DNA of 64,000 nt, from the NCBI RefSeq assembly GCF_006542665.1, contig NZ_AP019735.1, forward strand, positions 186,001 through 250,000, written 5' to 3'. This DNA comes from Alistipes communis. GTDB lineage: Bacteria > Bacteroidota > Bacteroidia > Bacteroidales > Rikenellaceae. Below, in pieces: positions 21,943 through 31,509 of this stretch (position 1 is the stretch's first letter; every line of letters starts with the position of its first letter). The notes under the pieces are model-generated. The model ran no database searches. It was not told the DNA's origin and was given only the letters and a program-made list of their open reading frames with translations. The position numbers and the translations under genes were made by a program.

Positions 21943-24900
21943 TTATTTATTTAAGTTCTTGTCTTTTTTCACCGAGGCGGAAGAGACCGTATCGGCCGGC
22001 GACGCTCTGCGTACCGAATCGGCCGCACGCCGGCGTTCGACGAGCCGCAGCGAATCGGCGGCCTGCCGGCGTTCGAGCAGCTGCTGTCGCTTGCGGCGGC
22101 TGCGGAACTTGTTTTTCAACCGCTCTTTGAGGTCTTTCAGGTTATTGAAATCCTCCTTGTAATAGATGCCGATGCCGGTCTCCTGCAAACCCTGGTTCTC
22201 GTCGAAACGGTCGATGGTCTGCGTGAACCCCTTCAATTTGAGCGTTCCGGCACGGTCGATCAGCCACGTGACATAGGCCTCGCCCATGAAGTTGGACATC
22301 TGTTTATTGACTGCCTGCGAGTTGTCGAGCATGTAATTGCCCTCCACCTCGACGAACAGACGGTTGTTTATCAAGCTTTTCGAGAACCCAAAATCGACCT
22401 CGTCGCCCGACAGCTCCGACTTGGGACGGTAGCGGAAGACGATGTTGTAGTCGTCGGTCGAAAGCCAGTTCGACAACTGGTTCGACAACAGTTCGAAACC
22501 GGTCGCGGCCGAAGCCGCAGCGCCGAGGTTGTTTCCGCCGCCCGACGTGTCGGAATGGAAACTGTTGGTAACGAGCAGGAACATGAACTGTTCGGCGATG
22601 GCCGACTGCGTGTTGAGCGTATTGGCGATGATCGTCTGGTATTCGGCGTCGGCCGTAGGCACCTTCACGTCGAAGGTGACGGTCGGATGGGTCAGCCGGT
22701 CGCTCAGATTGATGATGCACTCGACGGGTACCGCACGGTTGAGATTCATGTCGCCGCCGCCCGACGAGACACTCGTACCGATGAGCGGTTGCAGCGAGGT
22801 TTTGAGTTTGTAGACGGCGTTGATATTGAGCCGCGCGTCGAGCGGCTCGCCCGTCCACTGGATCGTCGACCCGTTCTCGATGATGAAACGCTTGTTGATG
22901 ATGTTCTGGAGCGTGAAGAGATAACTTCCTTCGGTGATCGTATAATCGCCGTACATCTCGAAGACGTTCGAACGGGGATTGATATGCAGATTGAGCGTTC
23001 CCTCGCCGCGCCCCTTGATGATGTCGCCCACCGTGGGATCGATCACCAGCTGGAAGTCGGCGTTGGGCCGCACGTTGAGCGTCATGTCGATATCCATCGA
23101 ATTGCCCTCGATGGCCTGGGGCTTGTGCTTGCGTTCGAACATCAGCTTCTTGCGTTCGAGGATGTTCAGCGTATCGGCCTTCTGCTGCGGCGTCTCGAAG
23201 GTGATGAAGTCGGCGCGCGCGACGTTCGACTTGCTCGAAAGCGGCAGGAAGAAGGCCGAATCGTCGTCCGTCGTCGCCACGATGTCCATACGCACGCTCC
23301 CCTTGTCGCCCGCGACGGTCGCGCGCCCCGTGGCGAAGACCCTGCCGTAGAAGAGGTCGTTGTCGTTCTCGGTGGTGTTGAGCACCAGCATCCGCCGGGG
23401 CTGCATCGTCAGCGAATAGGAGATATTCGACAGATGTTGCAGATTGAGGTCGAAATCCATGATCCCCCGATTGCCCAACTGATCGGCCACCTGCACCTGC
23501 TGCATCCGAAGCCGGTTGTTCTCCACCGTGAGCAGCGCTTCGGACACATCGTAACCCACCTGCGTATAATCGACCTTCGTATGGAAATCCCGTATCCGGA
23601 TCGCACCCGACAACTGCGCCGCACGCCGCTGACCGGTAAGCGTAAGCGCGGCCTCGGCCACTCCCCGCGTATCGGAGATCACCCCTTTGAGCATCGGATC
23701 GAGCAGGTTCATGCGGATCCCCGGAAACCGCGCTTCGGCATAGTAACGCACCGTCGCAGGGGCGTAGAATCCGCGTATGAGCGTATCGCGCTTCTCCCGA
23801 TCGGTCACCGTCAGCCGCGCGCGGTCGTTCTTGAAATCCCACATCGAGGTGAAACGCATCGGCGGCGCCGGGATGTCGTTCACCTCGACGCTGTCCATTC
23901 GGATGTCGGCCGTGATCTCGGTACCTCCGAGCGCGGATTTCACCACCGCCTGACCGTTCGTGCGCCCCTCGATGACATAACCCATGTTTTCGACGATCTG
24001 GGTGAACGGCGCGAGATCGAAATTCTTCAACCGCAACAGCACCGAATCGCGCCGGTGGCGCGAAGCCACGCCGTCGACCAGCAACTCCTGATCCCTGTTC
24101 ATCACCAGGAACCGGTCGACCGCTATGCGCGCCGTATCGATCTGAATGTTGCGGGCGAAGATCTGCCACGTCGTCCCCTTGCGGCTGATGTGCGACGGCA
24201 GCAGCCGCACGTCGACCGACCGGCCTCGCTGGGGCGACTGCCCGACGAGCGCTTCGAGCCCCAGCAGAGCCGAGACGCGGGCCGTCGTATCGTTGAATCC
24301 CGCCGACAGCCGCAGGCGGTCGCTGCGCGCACCGCCCATGACCGACAGCTGCGGCATGTGAAACGTCCCGACGTAGAAATCCTCCGAACGCAGATAGACC
24401 GACAGCGAATCGCCGCGGTTCGTCGCATTGAGATTCAGCCGCGTGGCGAGCATCCGCTCGCGTTCGATGTACTCCGAAGTCGCTTTGAGCGACAGTTTGT
24501 CGTTGGCGGGATTGAACAACAGCCGCAACTGCGATCCGTCGGCGATTTGCAGGCCGTCGGCCACCGCGTCGGCCACCGGCGTGAAGTGCTTCACGTCGAC
24601 CGACAGCACCGAATAGTCGTCCACGACGCTCACGGCGCCGGCGGCCCGTTTGCGTGCCTTCCGCTCGTCATAGAGCAGCGGGATGTATTTTTCGAGGCTC
24701 GACCGCAGATATTCGAAGACGGTCTTGTAATCGGTCCGGCTGCGGAAGGTCGCGTCGGCGAATTCCGACTGCAACGACAGGTATTTGCTGCCGGCACTGT
24801 TCTGTCCGTCCAGCGTAAGCCGCGTCGTGCGGAGCGTATCGGCATTGTAGCGGTAGACCACGTCGCCCACGGTCACCTTGCCGTTCAGGTCGTCCAGCGT

Positions 24901-26571
24901 CCGTCCCGAAGCGCGCGCCTCGACCAGCGCCGAAAGCACCGAGACGCTGTCGCGGCGGTTGAGATGCATACGGGCAAGGTCGGCGTGGATCAGATCCAGG
25001 TCGAAATCGTAGTGCGGCCGTTCGGGATTGAATCCCACCTCGCCCTGAAAATCGAACCGGAGCGCCGGATCGTCGGCCCGGACGTGCCCGTTGAAGGTCT
25101 TTTCGGTCAGGCGGCCGCCGAAACGCAGCGAATCGTAGTCATAGCCGTTGAATTCCAGCTGCGAAACGCTGCCGTCGACGCGCGCGTCGATCAGCCCCTT
25201 TCCCACGACGCCGTTCAACCCCGCCTCGCAGCTGACGCTTCCCAGATTCGGCTGCTCCAACAGCTCCCCGACGCGGAATCCGGTCACCGCGATACGCCCC
25301 TTCACCGGACGCAGACGACGGCGGTCGGCGGGCTGCATCGCCAACTCGGCCTCTGCCGAACCGACGGGTGCCGACAGGGCGAATTTCGAATCGAACGAAG
25401 CGAGCGTTCCCTCCACCTCGCCGGTCAGCCGCAACGCACCGGCACGATCCATCATCGCGGACATCTTGGCCGATAACTCCTTACGAGCGACATTGGCGGC
25501 GATTTGGCCGAGATCGGCCGCCTCGGTAGTCACGTCGTCGAACGTCAGAGAGAAGTGCGTATCGTCGATCTTCGGCAATCCCGTCACCCGTCCGCGCGCA
25601 TGCACGCGGCTGCTGCGTCCGAACGAAAGGCTTTTCAGATCGGCGTTGAAATCGGAAACCACGCCGTCGAAGAGCAGGTTGATGTTGCGCAACGTCAGCC
25701 GCCAGTCGCGCAACTTGGGCGAGAAGTAGGCTACGTCGTCGCTCGAAAGCATCGAATTGCGCACCTCGACCGTCATGCTCACCCGATCGACATACTCCTT
25801 GTATTCGGCCCACGAATCGCCCACGATCGAGACCGCAGGGATCGAGACGTTCGAATGCGGCGTTACCAGCCGCGCGTTTTCCATACCGATACAACCGTTG
25901 GCCAGAAAGAATTTCCCGCCGAAATCGTCGATCTCGAACCCGCTCTTCTCGCGTGCGGAAAACCGGCCGATCTCGGCGCCGACAGCGCCGCCGTCGATGG
26001 TGAAATTGTCGATCACGGCGTCGATGTCGCGGATGTCCATATCCGAAAAATCGATCCCGTAAACCGGATTGCGATGTTGAAGTTTTTCAAGACGGAATTC
26101 GAGGTTCTCGACCGTGAGCGCGGAAATCGAAAGACGGAAATCGCTCTCTTTCTTCTTCTCCTTCCGCCCCATACGCGACACGATCTGCTTGACGTTCATC
26201 ACGCCGTCGGGCATCTCCCGAAGATAGAACTTCCCGTCGGTCAGCCGGCCGTGACGCAACGTGAACCCGTTGCTGAAAATGCCGAACTGGGTGATGAAGG
26301 CGTGCAGCTTACCGACGTAGAGCAGCGTATCGCCGCCGTAATCCTCGACATAAAGTCCTTCGAGCGTGATCCGGTCGAAAATCCCGATATCCACCCGATC
26401 GATACGGACGACCGTTTCGAGTTTGCGCGACGCGAACTGCGCGGCCCTGCCCACGACGAAGTTCTGCACGGCGTTGATGCTCAGCAGCAAAGACAATGCA
26501 AGCGGAAGTACGATCAGCAACAAAACCGCCGCCGATAACACTTTCCCCAATATTTTCGTAACTTTGCGCAT
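21943..26571 (-). CDS. tamB: TamB-like translocation and assembly protein
   Basis: 1542 aa. One N-terminal signal anchor (about 9-32), then a very long beta-helical AsmA/TamB body and a C-terminal DUF490/TamB domain (about 1080-1430), with a Lys/Arg-rich tail. Such proteins bridge the inner and outer membranes and are implicated in outer-membrane protein assembly and lipid transport. It heads an 8 kb leftward operon with exbB, exbD, tonB, DUF1573 and the amidohydrolase. A TAAATTTG box precedes it. The pairing of TamB with a TonB motor is suggestive but not proof of joint function. Confidence 0.93.
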   Translation of the reverse strand: MRKVTKILGKVLSAAVLLLIVLPLALSLLLSINAVQNFVVGRAAQFASRKLETVVRIDRVDIGIFDRITLEGLYVEDYGGDTLLYVGKLHAFITQFGIFSNGFTLRHGRLTDGKFYLREMPDGVMNVKQIVSRMGRKEKKKESDFRLSISALTVENLEFRLEKLQHRNPVYGIDFSDMDIRDIDAVIDNFTIDGGAVGAEIGRFSAREKSGFEIDDFGGKFFLANGCIGMENARLVTPHSNVSIPAVSIVGDSWAEYKEYVDRVSMTVEVRNSMLSSDDVAYFSPKLRDWRLTLRNINLLFDGVVSDFNADLKSLSFGRSSRVHARGRVTGLPKIDDTHFSLTFDDVTTEAADLGQIAANVARKELSAKMSAMMDRAGALRLTGEVEGTLASFDSKFALSAPVGSAEAELAMQPADRRRLRPVKGRIAVTGFRVGELLEQPNLGSVSCEAGLNGVVGKGLIDARVDGSVSQLEFNGYDYDSLRFGGRLTEKTFNGHVRADDPALRFDFQGEVGFNPERPHYDFDLDLIHADLARMHLNRRDSVSVLSALVEARASGRTLDDLNGKVTVGDVVYRYNADTLRTTRLTLDGQNSAGSKYLSLQSEFADATFRSRTDYKTVFEYLRSSLEKYIPLLYDERKARKRAAGAVSVVDDYSVLSVDVKHFTPVADAVADGLQIADGSQLRLLFNPANDKLSLKATSEYIERERMLATRLNLNATNRGDSLSVYLRSEDFYVGTFHMPQLSVMGGARSDRLRLSAGFNDTTARVSALLGLEALVGQSPQRGRSVDVRLLPSHISRKGTTWQIFARNIQIDTARIAVDRFLVMNRDQELLVDGVASRHRRDSVLLRLKNFDLAPFTQIVENMGYVIEGRTNGQAVVKSALGGTEITADIRMDSVEVNDIPAPPMRFTSMWDFKNDRARLTVTDREKRDTLIRGFYAPATVRYYAEARFPGIRMNLLDPMLKGVISDTRGVAEAALTLTGQRRAAQLSGAIRIRDFHTKVDYTQVGYDVSEALLTVENNRLRMQQVQVADQLGNRGIMDFDLNLQHLSNISYSLTMQPRRMLVLNTTENDNDLFYGRVFATGRATVAGDKGSVRMDIVATTDDDSAFFLPLSSKSNVARADFITFETPQQKADTLNILERKKLMFERKHKPQAIEGNSMDIDMTLNVRPNADFQLVIDPTVGDIIKGRGEGTLNLHINPRSNVFEMYGDYTITEGSYLFTLQNIINKRFIIENGSTIQWTGEPLDARLNINAVYKLKTSLQPLIGTSVSSGGGDMNLNRAVPVECIINLSDRLTHPTVTFDVKVPTADAEYQTIIANTLNTQSAIAEQFMFLLVTNSFHSDTSGGGNNLGAAASAATGFELLSNQLSNWLSTDDYNIVFRYRPKSELSGDEVDFGFSKSLINNRLFVEVEGNYMLDNSQAVNKQMSNFMGEAYVTWLIDRAGTLKLKGFTQTIDRFDENQGLQETGIGIYYKEDFNNLKDLKERLKNKFRSRRKRQQLLERRQAADSLRLVERRRAADSVRRASPADTVSSASVKKDKNLNK

Positions 26572-26593
26572 GGCAAAACGCCCGTTTAACTGG

Positions 26594-26601
26594 CAAATTT
26601 A
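26594..26601 (-). promoter_or_regulatory. -7 promoter box of the tamB-tonB operon
   Basis: Reads TAAATTTG on the minus strand, 22 nt before the tamB start. Confidence 0.5.
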
Positions 26602-26643
26602 ACGATAATTCGTCAAAAAAACGAAAAAACACCGAATATAACT

Positions 26644-27669
26644 ATGGATATAACCATCCTCGGCATCGAGTCTTCGTGCGACGATACGTCGGCGGCCGTC
26701 ATCCGCAACACGACGCTGCTGTCGAACGTCATCGCTTCGCAGGCCGTGCACATGAAATACGGCGGCGTGATTCCCGAACTGGCCTCGCGCGCCCACCAGC
26801 AGAACATCGTCCCCGTGGTCGACACGGCCCTCAAAGAGGCCGGCGTCGCACCCGACGAGCTGGACGCCATCGCCTTCACGCGCGGGCCGGGACTGCTCGG
26901 TTCGCTGCTCGTGGGCGTGTCGTTCGCCAAAGGGCTCGCCCTGGCGCACGACATCCCGATGGTCGAGGTGAACCACTTGCAGGGACATATCCTCTCGCAT
27001 TTCCTCGACCTGCCCGACCGGACGCTGCCCCACCCCGACTTCCCGTTCCTCTGCCTGCTCGTCAGCGGCGGACATACGCAGATCGTGCGGGTGGACTCGC
27101 CGCTGGAGATGGAGATCGTCGGCACGACGATCGACGACGCCGCAGGAGAAGCGTTCGACAAGTGTGCCAAAGTGATGGGACTCGGTTATCCGGGCGGGCC
27201 GGTGATCGACCGGCTGGCCAGGGAGGGCGACCCCGAAGCCTTCCGCTTCGCGCACCCCCACGTCGACGGATTCGATTTCTCGTTTTCGGGACTGAAAACG
27301 TCGTTTCTCTATACGCTGCGCGACGCCGTGGCCGACGACCCCGATTTCATCGACCGTCACAAGGCCGACCTCTGCGCCTCGCTGCAACATACGATCGTCG
27401 AGATACTGCTCAAACAGCTCGTCCGCGCGGCCAAGGAGTACGACATCCGCGACATCGCCGTCGCCGGCGGCGTCTCGGCCAATTCGGGCCTGCGCAACGG
27501 CGTAGTCGAAGAGGGCCGCCGACGGGGCTGGCGCACCTTCGTGCCGGAGTTCCGCTTCACGACCGACAACGCCGCGATGATCGCCGTGGCGGGTTATTAC
27601 CACTACCTCCACGGCGACTTCTCCTCGCTCGACGTGTCGCCCGTGGCGCGCATCGAGGAGCTGATGTGA
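26644..27669 (+). CDS. tsaD: tRNA N6-threonylcarbamoyladenosine synthase subunit TsaD
   Basis: 341 aa, standard length. Transfers threonylcarbamoyl to A37 of ANN-decoding tRNAs with TsaB and TsaE. Family marks: LGIESSCDDTS near residues 6-16, the metal-binding HxxxH in NHLQGHILSH near 109, SGGHTQIV near 140 and GGVSANSGLR near 278. Divergent from tamB. Confidence 0.97.
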   Translation: MDITILGIESSCDDTSAAVIRNTTLLSNVIASQAVHMKYGGVIPELASRAHQQNIVPVVDTALKEAGVAPDELDAIAFTRGPGLLGSLLVGVSFAKGLALAHDIPMVEVNHLQGHILSHFLDLPDRTLPHPDFPFLCLLVSGGHTQIVRVDSPLEMEIVGTTIDDAAGEAFDKCAKVMGLGYPGGPVIDRLAREGDPEAFRFAHPHVDGFDFSFSGLKTSFLYTLRDAVADDPDFIDRHKADLCASLQHTIVEILLKQLVRAAKEYDIRDIAVAGGVSANSGLRNGVVEEGRRRGWRTFVPEFRFTTDNAAMIAVAGYYHYLHGDFSSLDVSPVARIEELM

Positions 27670-27992
27670 CCCCGCCGTCCGGATTACCCGACGGCTTCCG
27701 CCGGCCATGCGGAAGCCGCATACGGTCCCGGAAGCAGACGTCGTCCGACGACGAAAATGAGGAATCGCCGGCGCTGCAACAGAGAAAAAGGACATTTTTT
27801 CGGAAATTTCATCTAACTTTTTATTACCTTTGCCGGAAATAATTTTGGGCATGGGACGACGGTGTCCGGCGAAACCGAACGTCATGTCGGTTTCGCGCGC
27901 GGCGCACAGGCGTTGCCAGCCCGCATGACAAACAGCCCGCAACGGGACGATTCCCCGTTTCGGTCTGCCAAACTTTAACCGATATATCAACA
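27670..27992. other. Leader of the nitronate monooxygenase-like gene
   Basis: 323 bp. A TACCTTTG box lies at 27825-27832, so the transcript would carry a leader of about 155 nt. It contains an inverted repeat, GCGAAACCGA near 27872 and TCGGTTTCGC near 27887-27899, able to form a stable stem. No known riboswitch is recognised and there is no good short ORF. Confidence 0.45.
27825..27832 (+). promoter_or_regulatory. -7 promoter box
   Basis: TACCTTTG, upstream of the nitronate monooxygenase-like gene. Confidence 0.55.
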
Positions 27993-29093
27993 ATGATGAA
28001 ATCACTCAAAATCGGCGATCTGCTGGCTCGCACGCCCATCGTTCAGGGCGGAATGGGCGTCGGCATCTCGCTTTCGGGACTGGCCTCGGCCGTCGCCAAC
28101 GAAGGCGGCGTGGGCGTTATCTCCTCGGCCGGACTCGGTGTCATTTACCGCGACTATTCGCCCGACTACAACATAGCGAGCATCTGGGGGTTGCGCGAAG
28201 AGTTGCGCAAGGCCCGCGAAAAGACGCGCGGCATCATCGGCGTCAACGTCATGGTTGCCATGTCCAACTTCGCCGACATGGTGAAAACCGCCATTCAGGA
28301 GAAGGCCGACATCATCTTCTCGGGTGCCGGGCTGCCGTTGAACCTGCCGTCGTTCCTCACCGAGGGCTGCCGCACGAAACTGGCGCCGATCGTCTCGTCG
28401 GCCCGTGCCGCGAAACTCCTGTGCGAAAAGTGGCTGGCCAACTACGGCTACATTCCCGACGCGATCGTCGTCGAAGGGCCGAAGGCCGGCGGCCACCTCG
28501 GCTACAAGGCCGATCAGATCGAGGACGAGCACTACTCGCTCGAAGAGATCCTGCCCCCGATCGTGGAGGAGGTGCACGCCTTCGAGGCGGCGCACGACTG
28601 CCATATCCCGGTCATCGCCGGCGGCGGCGTCTACACGGGCGAGGACATCTACAACATTCTGCAACTGGGGGCCGAGGGGGTGCAGATGGGCACCCGCTTC
28701 GTGGCCACCGAAGAGTGCGACGCCGATCCGGCGTTTAAGGAGAGCTACGTGCATGCACGCAAGGAGGATATCGAGATCATCCAGTCGCCGGTCGGTATGC
28801 CGGGGCGTGCGATCCACTCGTCGTTTCTGGAAAAAGTGAAGGCGGGGCTGAAACGGCCGAAATCCTGTCCGTTCAACTGTATCAAGACCTGCGACGTTTC
28901 GCGCTCGCCCTATTGCATCATGCTGGCGCTCTACAACGCCTTTCGCGGCAGGTTGGAGAACGGCTACGCCTTCTGCGGTGCGAACGCTTGGCGGACGGAG
29001 AAGATCCAGAGCGTGCGCGAACTGATCGCTTCGCTGCGGAAAGAGTACGAGAGTTTTTCACTGCGCGACCGACTCTTCCCGAATAAGGGCTGA
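27993..29093 (+). CDS. Nitronate monooxygenase / enoyl reductase-like FMN protein
   Basis: 366 aa TIM-barrel flavoprotein of the 2-nitropropane dioxygenase family. The FMN-binding landmarks are PIVQGGMGVGIS near residues 15-26, GPKAGGHLGYK near 161-171, IAGGGVYTGEDI near 205-216 and GAEGVQMGTRF near 224-234. A Cys-rich C-terminal segment (CPFNCIKTC near 295-303) is common in Bacteroidetes homologues. The true substrate (nitronate, or an enoyl-ACP as in FabK) cannot be decided. Either of two adjacent ATGs may be used. Confidence 0.9.
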   Translation: MMKSLKIGDLLARTPIVQGGMGVGISLSGLASAVANEGGVGVISSAGLGVIYRDYSPDYNIASIWGLREELRKAREKTRGIIGVNVMVAMSNFADMVKTAIQEKADIIFSGAGLPLNLPSFLTEGCRTKLAPIVSSARAAKLLCEKWLANYGYIPDAIVVEGPKAGGHLGYKADQIEDEHYSLEEILPPIVEEVHAFEAAHDCHIPVIAGGGVYTGEDIYNILQLGAEGVQMGTRFVATEECDADPAFKESYVHARKEDIEIIQSPVGMPGRAIHSSFLEKVKAGLKRPKSCPFNCIKTCDVSRSPYCIMLALYNAFRGRLENGYAFCGANAWRTEKIQSVRELIASLRKEYESFSLRDRLFPNKG

Positions 29094-29117
29094 GCCTCAT
29101 CCCGAACAGAAATTCGA

Positions 29118-29146
29118 AAAGAGCGACGAATCGTCGCTCTTTTTTG
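29118..29146 (+). terminator. Rho-independent terminator
   Basis: AAGAGCGACGA and TCGTCGCTCTT arms followed by a T-run, right after the flavoprotein gene. Confidence 0.85.
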
Positions 29147-29169
29147 ATGTCGGTTACCCGTCTTTTTCG

Positions 29170-29177
29170 TACCTTTG
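29170..29177 (+). promoter_or_regulatory. -7 promoter box
   Basis: TACCTTTG. The predicted start site lies about at the first ATG (29187), which favours the second ATG (29214) as the real start of the lipoprotein gene. Confidence 0.55.
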
Positions 29178-29213
29178 CCGCCGTTTATGAATATTCATCT
29201 TAAAAATCGACTC

Positions 29214-30455
29214 ATGAAAAAATTTTTCCACTCCATTTCAACCATGATGCTTCTGGTCGCACTGACAGGAATGGGCTTGGCCTCGTGCAGCGAAAGTCCG
29301 GAGGCTCCCGAAGATCCGACCGAAAACCCCGACGACGAGGATAAAGGCGACGGCAGCGAGGGTGAAGGCGGCGACGAAAACAAGACCGTCGAACTCAACT
29401 ACACCGTCGCCGAGGCCGCCTACTGGGGCGACGATTACATGGAAGACGGAACGTCCAACCTGATCGTCTACCTCTACGACTCGCCCCGCGACGAGGACGG
29501 CGTCCATACGGGGCCGAAGGATCATTTCAATATCGACATGAACCTTCCCAATTTCAACGGCGGCGAATTGCTGATTCCCGCGAGATCCTATCCGATCGGC
29601 GAACCCGAAGTATATGCGCCCAATACGCTCGAACCCGGCTTCGCCGACGAATTCGAGATCGGAGGTGTCCTCTACGGCGACTACTACGGTGTCTTCCACC
29701 AGGTCATCGACGCCGAGCAGAACGAAACCTATGAAATGGTCAGCGAAGGCGAGATGACCGTCGGCTATGAGAACGGCGTCTACACGATCGACGCGACCTT
29801 CACCACCGAGGAGGGCGTCGTCTACCACGTCACCTACAAAGGAGCCATTACCGTCGACGACGAATCGCTCGGCGAACCGGACGATGAAGATTGGTACAGT
29901 ACGCTCACCGACGACGTCGAGGTGGACGCCCTTACGCAGGGACAGCTCTATTATATGGGGGCCGACGATAAGTCGTCGCTCTTCGGCATTCTGCTCGGAA
30001 CCGAAGGCGTTACCCTTTCGAACGGCACCGGCACGGGCGAACTGATGCAGTTTTTCGTCAATGCCGACCCCGATGCCGTCAAGGAACTTCCCGCAGGCAA
30101 ATACGAGATCGTCCCGCGCAGCGCCCCGATGGAGCCCGAAACGGTAATAGAAGGCTACAAGGAGGGGAATCAGCTCGGCGGATCGTGGTATTTCGAACTA
30201 GAAAAGAACTTGACGGTCAATCGCGCCCCCGCCTACGAGGGAACGGTAACGATCGGGCACACCGAGAATACGCTCGACTATACGGTCGATTTCGAGTTCT
30301 ACGACGACAATCTAGACGAAGGATACATCGTATCGGGGTCCTTCTCCGGCAAAATGGAGTACATCTACGACGCAGGGACGCTTCAAGCCAAAGGCGGACG
30401 GGTGACCGCTCCGCGGCGGCCGGCCGACAAGCGTGCGGCACGTATACGCCGATAG
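29214..30455 (+). CDS. Acidic surface lipoprotein of unknown function
   Basis: 413 aa. The start at 29214 gives MKKFFHSISTMMLLVALTG with a lipobox ending LASC near residue 25. The Cys is followed by about 30 very acidic residues (Glu/Asp-rich), resembling the lipoprotein export signal that sends Bacteroidetes lipoproteins to the cell surface. The rest is beta-rich in two similar halves (about 60-215 and 240-400) without a family I recognise. It is monocistronic. A longer start at 29187 is possible. Confidence 0.75.
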   Translation: MKKFFHSISTMMLLVALTGMGLASCSESPEAPEDPTENPDDEDKGDGSEGEGGDENKTVELNYTVAEAAYWGDDYMEDGTSNLIVYLYDSPRDEDGVHTGPKDHFNIDMNLPNFNGGELLIPARSYPIGEPEVYAPNTLEPGFADEFEIGGVLYGDYYGVFHQVIDAEQNETYEMVSEGEMTVGYENGVYTIDATFTTEEGVVYHVTYKGAITVDDESLGEPDDEDWYSTLTDDVEVDALTQGQLYYMGADDKSSLFGILLGTEGVTLSNGTGTGELMQFFVNADPDAVKELPAGKYEIVPRSAPMEPETVIEGYKEGNQLGGSWYFELEKNLTVNRAPAYEGTVTIGHTENTLDYTVDFEFYDDNLDEGYIVSGSFSGKMEYIYDAGTLQAKGGRVTAPRRPADKRAARIRR

Positions 30456-30520
30456 ACGGCGTGTTTCGAAAGTTACGACAGTCGTCGGATGTACTTTCGG
30501 CAAGCGGAACGACAAACGAA

Positions 30521-30549
30521 GAGGGGCCGGTTATGTCTACCGGCCCCTC
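30521..30549 (+). terminator. Hairpin after the lipoprotein gene
   Basis: GAGGGGCCGG and CCGGCCCCTC arms around nine bases. There is little of a T-run, so it may act as an mRNA 3' stabiliser. Confidence 0.45.
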
Positions 30550-30645
30550 CTGTTAAGACGGATTCGAAACGGTTTATTGAAAATAAGGAACCTCGCTCTC
30601 GTGCGGCCGGTGCGCGGCCGGTGCGGATTTCAATACGGACAGCGC

Positions 30646-30960
30646 TCAAGCCGAACGCTGTCCGTCCTTTTCGCGACGAGTCGGCGCGTCGGAGGATTTC
30701 TCCGCGTCGCAGTTCTTCCCGCCCACGGCCATACCTGCCATCAACCCGCTCAGATAACTCGACGCCGCGATGCGCAGCAAATAGCGTTCGGCCTCCTTGA
30801 AACAGTCGAACTGGCGCAGCGTGTCCGATTCACGCGCAGCGCGCAACGCGGTGAAAAAAAGCGCATCCAACGTGCTGCGAAAATCGTCGGTTCCGGCAAT
30901 GCGAGTCTTGTAGGTTTCGGTCATCTGCTGCAACAGATCCCGAGAACAGGTTTTCATCAT
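30646..30960 (-). CDS. Small protein of unknown function
   Basis: 104 aa, mostly helical, Lys/Asp-rich C-terminus, with a short Gly/Ala/Met-rich hydrophobic stretch near 70-85 (SGLMAGMAVGG) and no clear signal peptide. Coding bias resembles the neighbours. It is the only candidate gene in this part; the nearest matching promoter box (TAACTTTG on the minus strand, 31201-31208) is about 240 nt upstream. No function assigned. Confidence 0.55.
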   Translation of the reverse strand: MMKTCSRDLLQQMTETYKTRIAGTDDFRSTLDALFFTALRAARESDTLRQFDCFKEAERYLLRIAASSYLSGLMAGMAVGGKNCDAEKSSDAPTRREKDGQRSA

Positions 30961-31509
30961 CGTGCATTTTGTCCCGCTGTGCCGTGCGGAAAATTAATTG
31001 CCAGAAATACGAGGGCGGCACAGATTCGGCCTTCCCGCGATCCGGTAAACTGTCCCGCGTCGATCATGCGCACGCCGCCGGCGTGCAGACATAACGTGTG
31101 ATAAAATTCATCAGATGCTGTGAACGACCGCAACTCTCGTCTGGAAACTTCCTTACTATCTAAGAACGAACGGACACCTTCCTGTCGGTGTTTGTGCTGG
31201 CAAAGTTATGTTTTTTTTCCGGATACCAACTGTCGGTAGTCGAATTATGCCCTATTCACCTATTTTTCGACCCAACGCGACTACCGGTTGACTTACAATG
31301 AAATAAGAACGTCTGATTCAAATATGAACTGAACCGTTTCGAGTAGTTCGAACGGTCGTTCGGGCAATTCGGAAAACTGCGGTGGGATCGAACGGGAACG
31401 ACCGGTCGCAGGACTCCGGCCGTTTCCGTTACCCGTGGCGGGCCGCACGGAACGCCACCGCCGGAAGGATACTCCCGGACGGATGCGTGCAACAGGTCGG
31501 CAACAGTCG
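30961..31509. other. 549 bp gene-free region with a distant leftward promoter
   Basis: The part from about 31190 to 31330 is markedly AT-rich compared with its surroundings. A leftward TAACTTTG box sits at 31201-31208. Between it and the small gene at 30960 lies a stretch of about 235 nt with GCCGGCGGCG-type inverted repeats. One minus-strand frame stays open for about 80 codons but has only an internal ATG. It could be a long leader, a small RNA or a decayed gene; I cannot tell which. Confidence 0.4.

Noticed and set aside
22555..25476. A 973-codon plus-strand frame opposite tamB
   Set aside because: Antisense shadow of the TamB gene; composition is Arg/His-rich and no homologous motif is visible.
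30961..31200. A minus-strand 80-codon open frame as a real gene
   Set aside because: It has no ATG near the start and no family resemblance; kept as part of the gap description.
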